In this document: in pieces, positions 12,941-13,150 of the stretch
How the letters are laid out: the number at the start of each line of letters is the position of its first letter
How positions within the stretch are numbered: position 1 is the first letter of the stretch
NCBI GenBank assembly: GCA_937898445.1
Contig: CALEJY010000305.1
Span: 1-13,150, forward strand
DNA length: 13,150 nt
DNA from: an uncultured Candidatus Melainabacteria bacterium
GTDB lineage: Bacteria; Cyanobacteriota; Vampirovibrionia; Gastranaerophilales; Gastranaerophilaceae
Direction: 5' to 3'
Notes under the pieces: generated by a model
The model's database searches: none
What the model saw: only the letters and a program-made list of their open reading frames with translations
Told to the model about the DNA's origin: nothing
Position numbers and translations under genes: made by a program

Positions 12941-13150
12941 TTACAGTAAGCTTAACTGTTCTTCTGCATTGTTTTGTTTAGTTGGGTCGGTCATTATTTC
13001 GTAACGCTTGAATAAGTGTTCCAAACGTTTTTCATCACTTTCAAATGGTGTAGAACGATAACATTTCTCAATTGCTAGGTCCAAACTATGGTGAGCCTCT
13101 CTTAATCCTTTTGGCATTTTATCTGGGTCATATAATTCTGCCATTGTCTT
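12941..13150 (-). CDS. C-terminus of an MmeI/YeeA-like class I DNA methyltransferase (partial)
   Basis: Only the last 69 codons are inside the window; the frame stays open through the right edge (Lys-Thr before the first visible Met), so the Met at 13144 is probably internal. The segment LYDPDKMPKGLREAHHSLDL-AIEKCYR and then RLEHLFKRYEIM match, from memory, the conserved C-terminal end of large adenine DNA methyltransferases of the MmeI/YeeA type, which continues after the target-recognition domain. The catalytic motifs are not visible, so this is a family inference from the tail. It would mark host DNA against the operon's nuclease. The final residues QLSLL are the extreme C-terminus and resemble a beta-clamp motif. 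The next gene starts 10 bases later. Confidence in a coding frame is high, in the exact family moderate. Confidence 0.7.
   Translation of the reverse strand, partial: KTMAELYDPDKMPKGLREAHHSLDLAIEKCYRSTPFESDEKRLEHLFKRYEIMTDPTKQNNAEEQLSLL

Overview
The window looks like a piece of a low-GC bacterial chromosome, most likely a gut member of Gastranaerophilales (Melainabacteria / Vampirovibrionia, the non-photosynthetic sister group of Cyanobacteria). I infer this from memory of the group: a folate-dependent TrmFO, a large membrane protein with the FTG motif and GGFAASFIAQDG-type N-terminus, and a GTCATTGCGAGC...GGCAATC palindrome. No database search was possible, so the taxonomy is an inference.

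Layout. Positions 1-286 hold no credible gene, only a dispersed-type palindrome and a short direct repeat. Positions 287-4464 are core-like chromosome: trmFO (minus), a divergent 656-residue membrane protein of unknown function (plus), and a DtxR/MntR-type metalloregulator with a cysteine-rich tail (plus). A hairpin at 4599-4622 closes this part. Positions 4623-5698 are a scrambled boundary: an orphan minus-strand ORF without a good start, the C-terminal stub of a serine recombinase facing away from it only 10 bases off, and a 362-base gap holding several inverted repeats, including a near-perfect 43-base palindrome just past the end of the last gene of the operon.

Positions 5699-13150 are one tightly packed minus-strand operon that runs in from beyond the right edge and looks like an anti-phage island. 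In transcription order it encodes the C-terminus of an MmeI/YeeA-like DNA methyltransferase (partial), a 330-residue unknown protein, a DinD homologue, an SF2 DEAD/DEAH helicase broken by a single-base change in an A7 tract, a GIY-YIG (T5orf172-type) nuclease, and a RloC/PrrC-like AAA_13 ATPase with a zinc-hook CxxC and an R-x3-E...H anticodon-nuclease-like triad. Genes are coupled by a TAATG overlap, an 8-base overlap and 10-11 base gaps, mostly with strong Shine-Dalgarno sites.

Inferred working model: methyltransferase, helicase and GIY-YIG nuclease form a restriction-modification-like unit, and the RloC-like protein is a second line of defence that may cut tRNA when DNA restriction fails, as PrrC and RloC are linked to type I restriction systems elsewhere. 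The methyltransferase ends in QLSLL and the next protein carries QLGLF near its C-terminus. Both resemble the beta sliding-clamp binding pentapeptide, which would tie the system to replication forks. As sequenced, the helicase frame is broken, so the restriction arm may be off or phase-variable while the tRNase-like gene stays intact.
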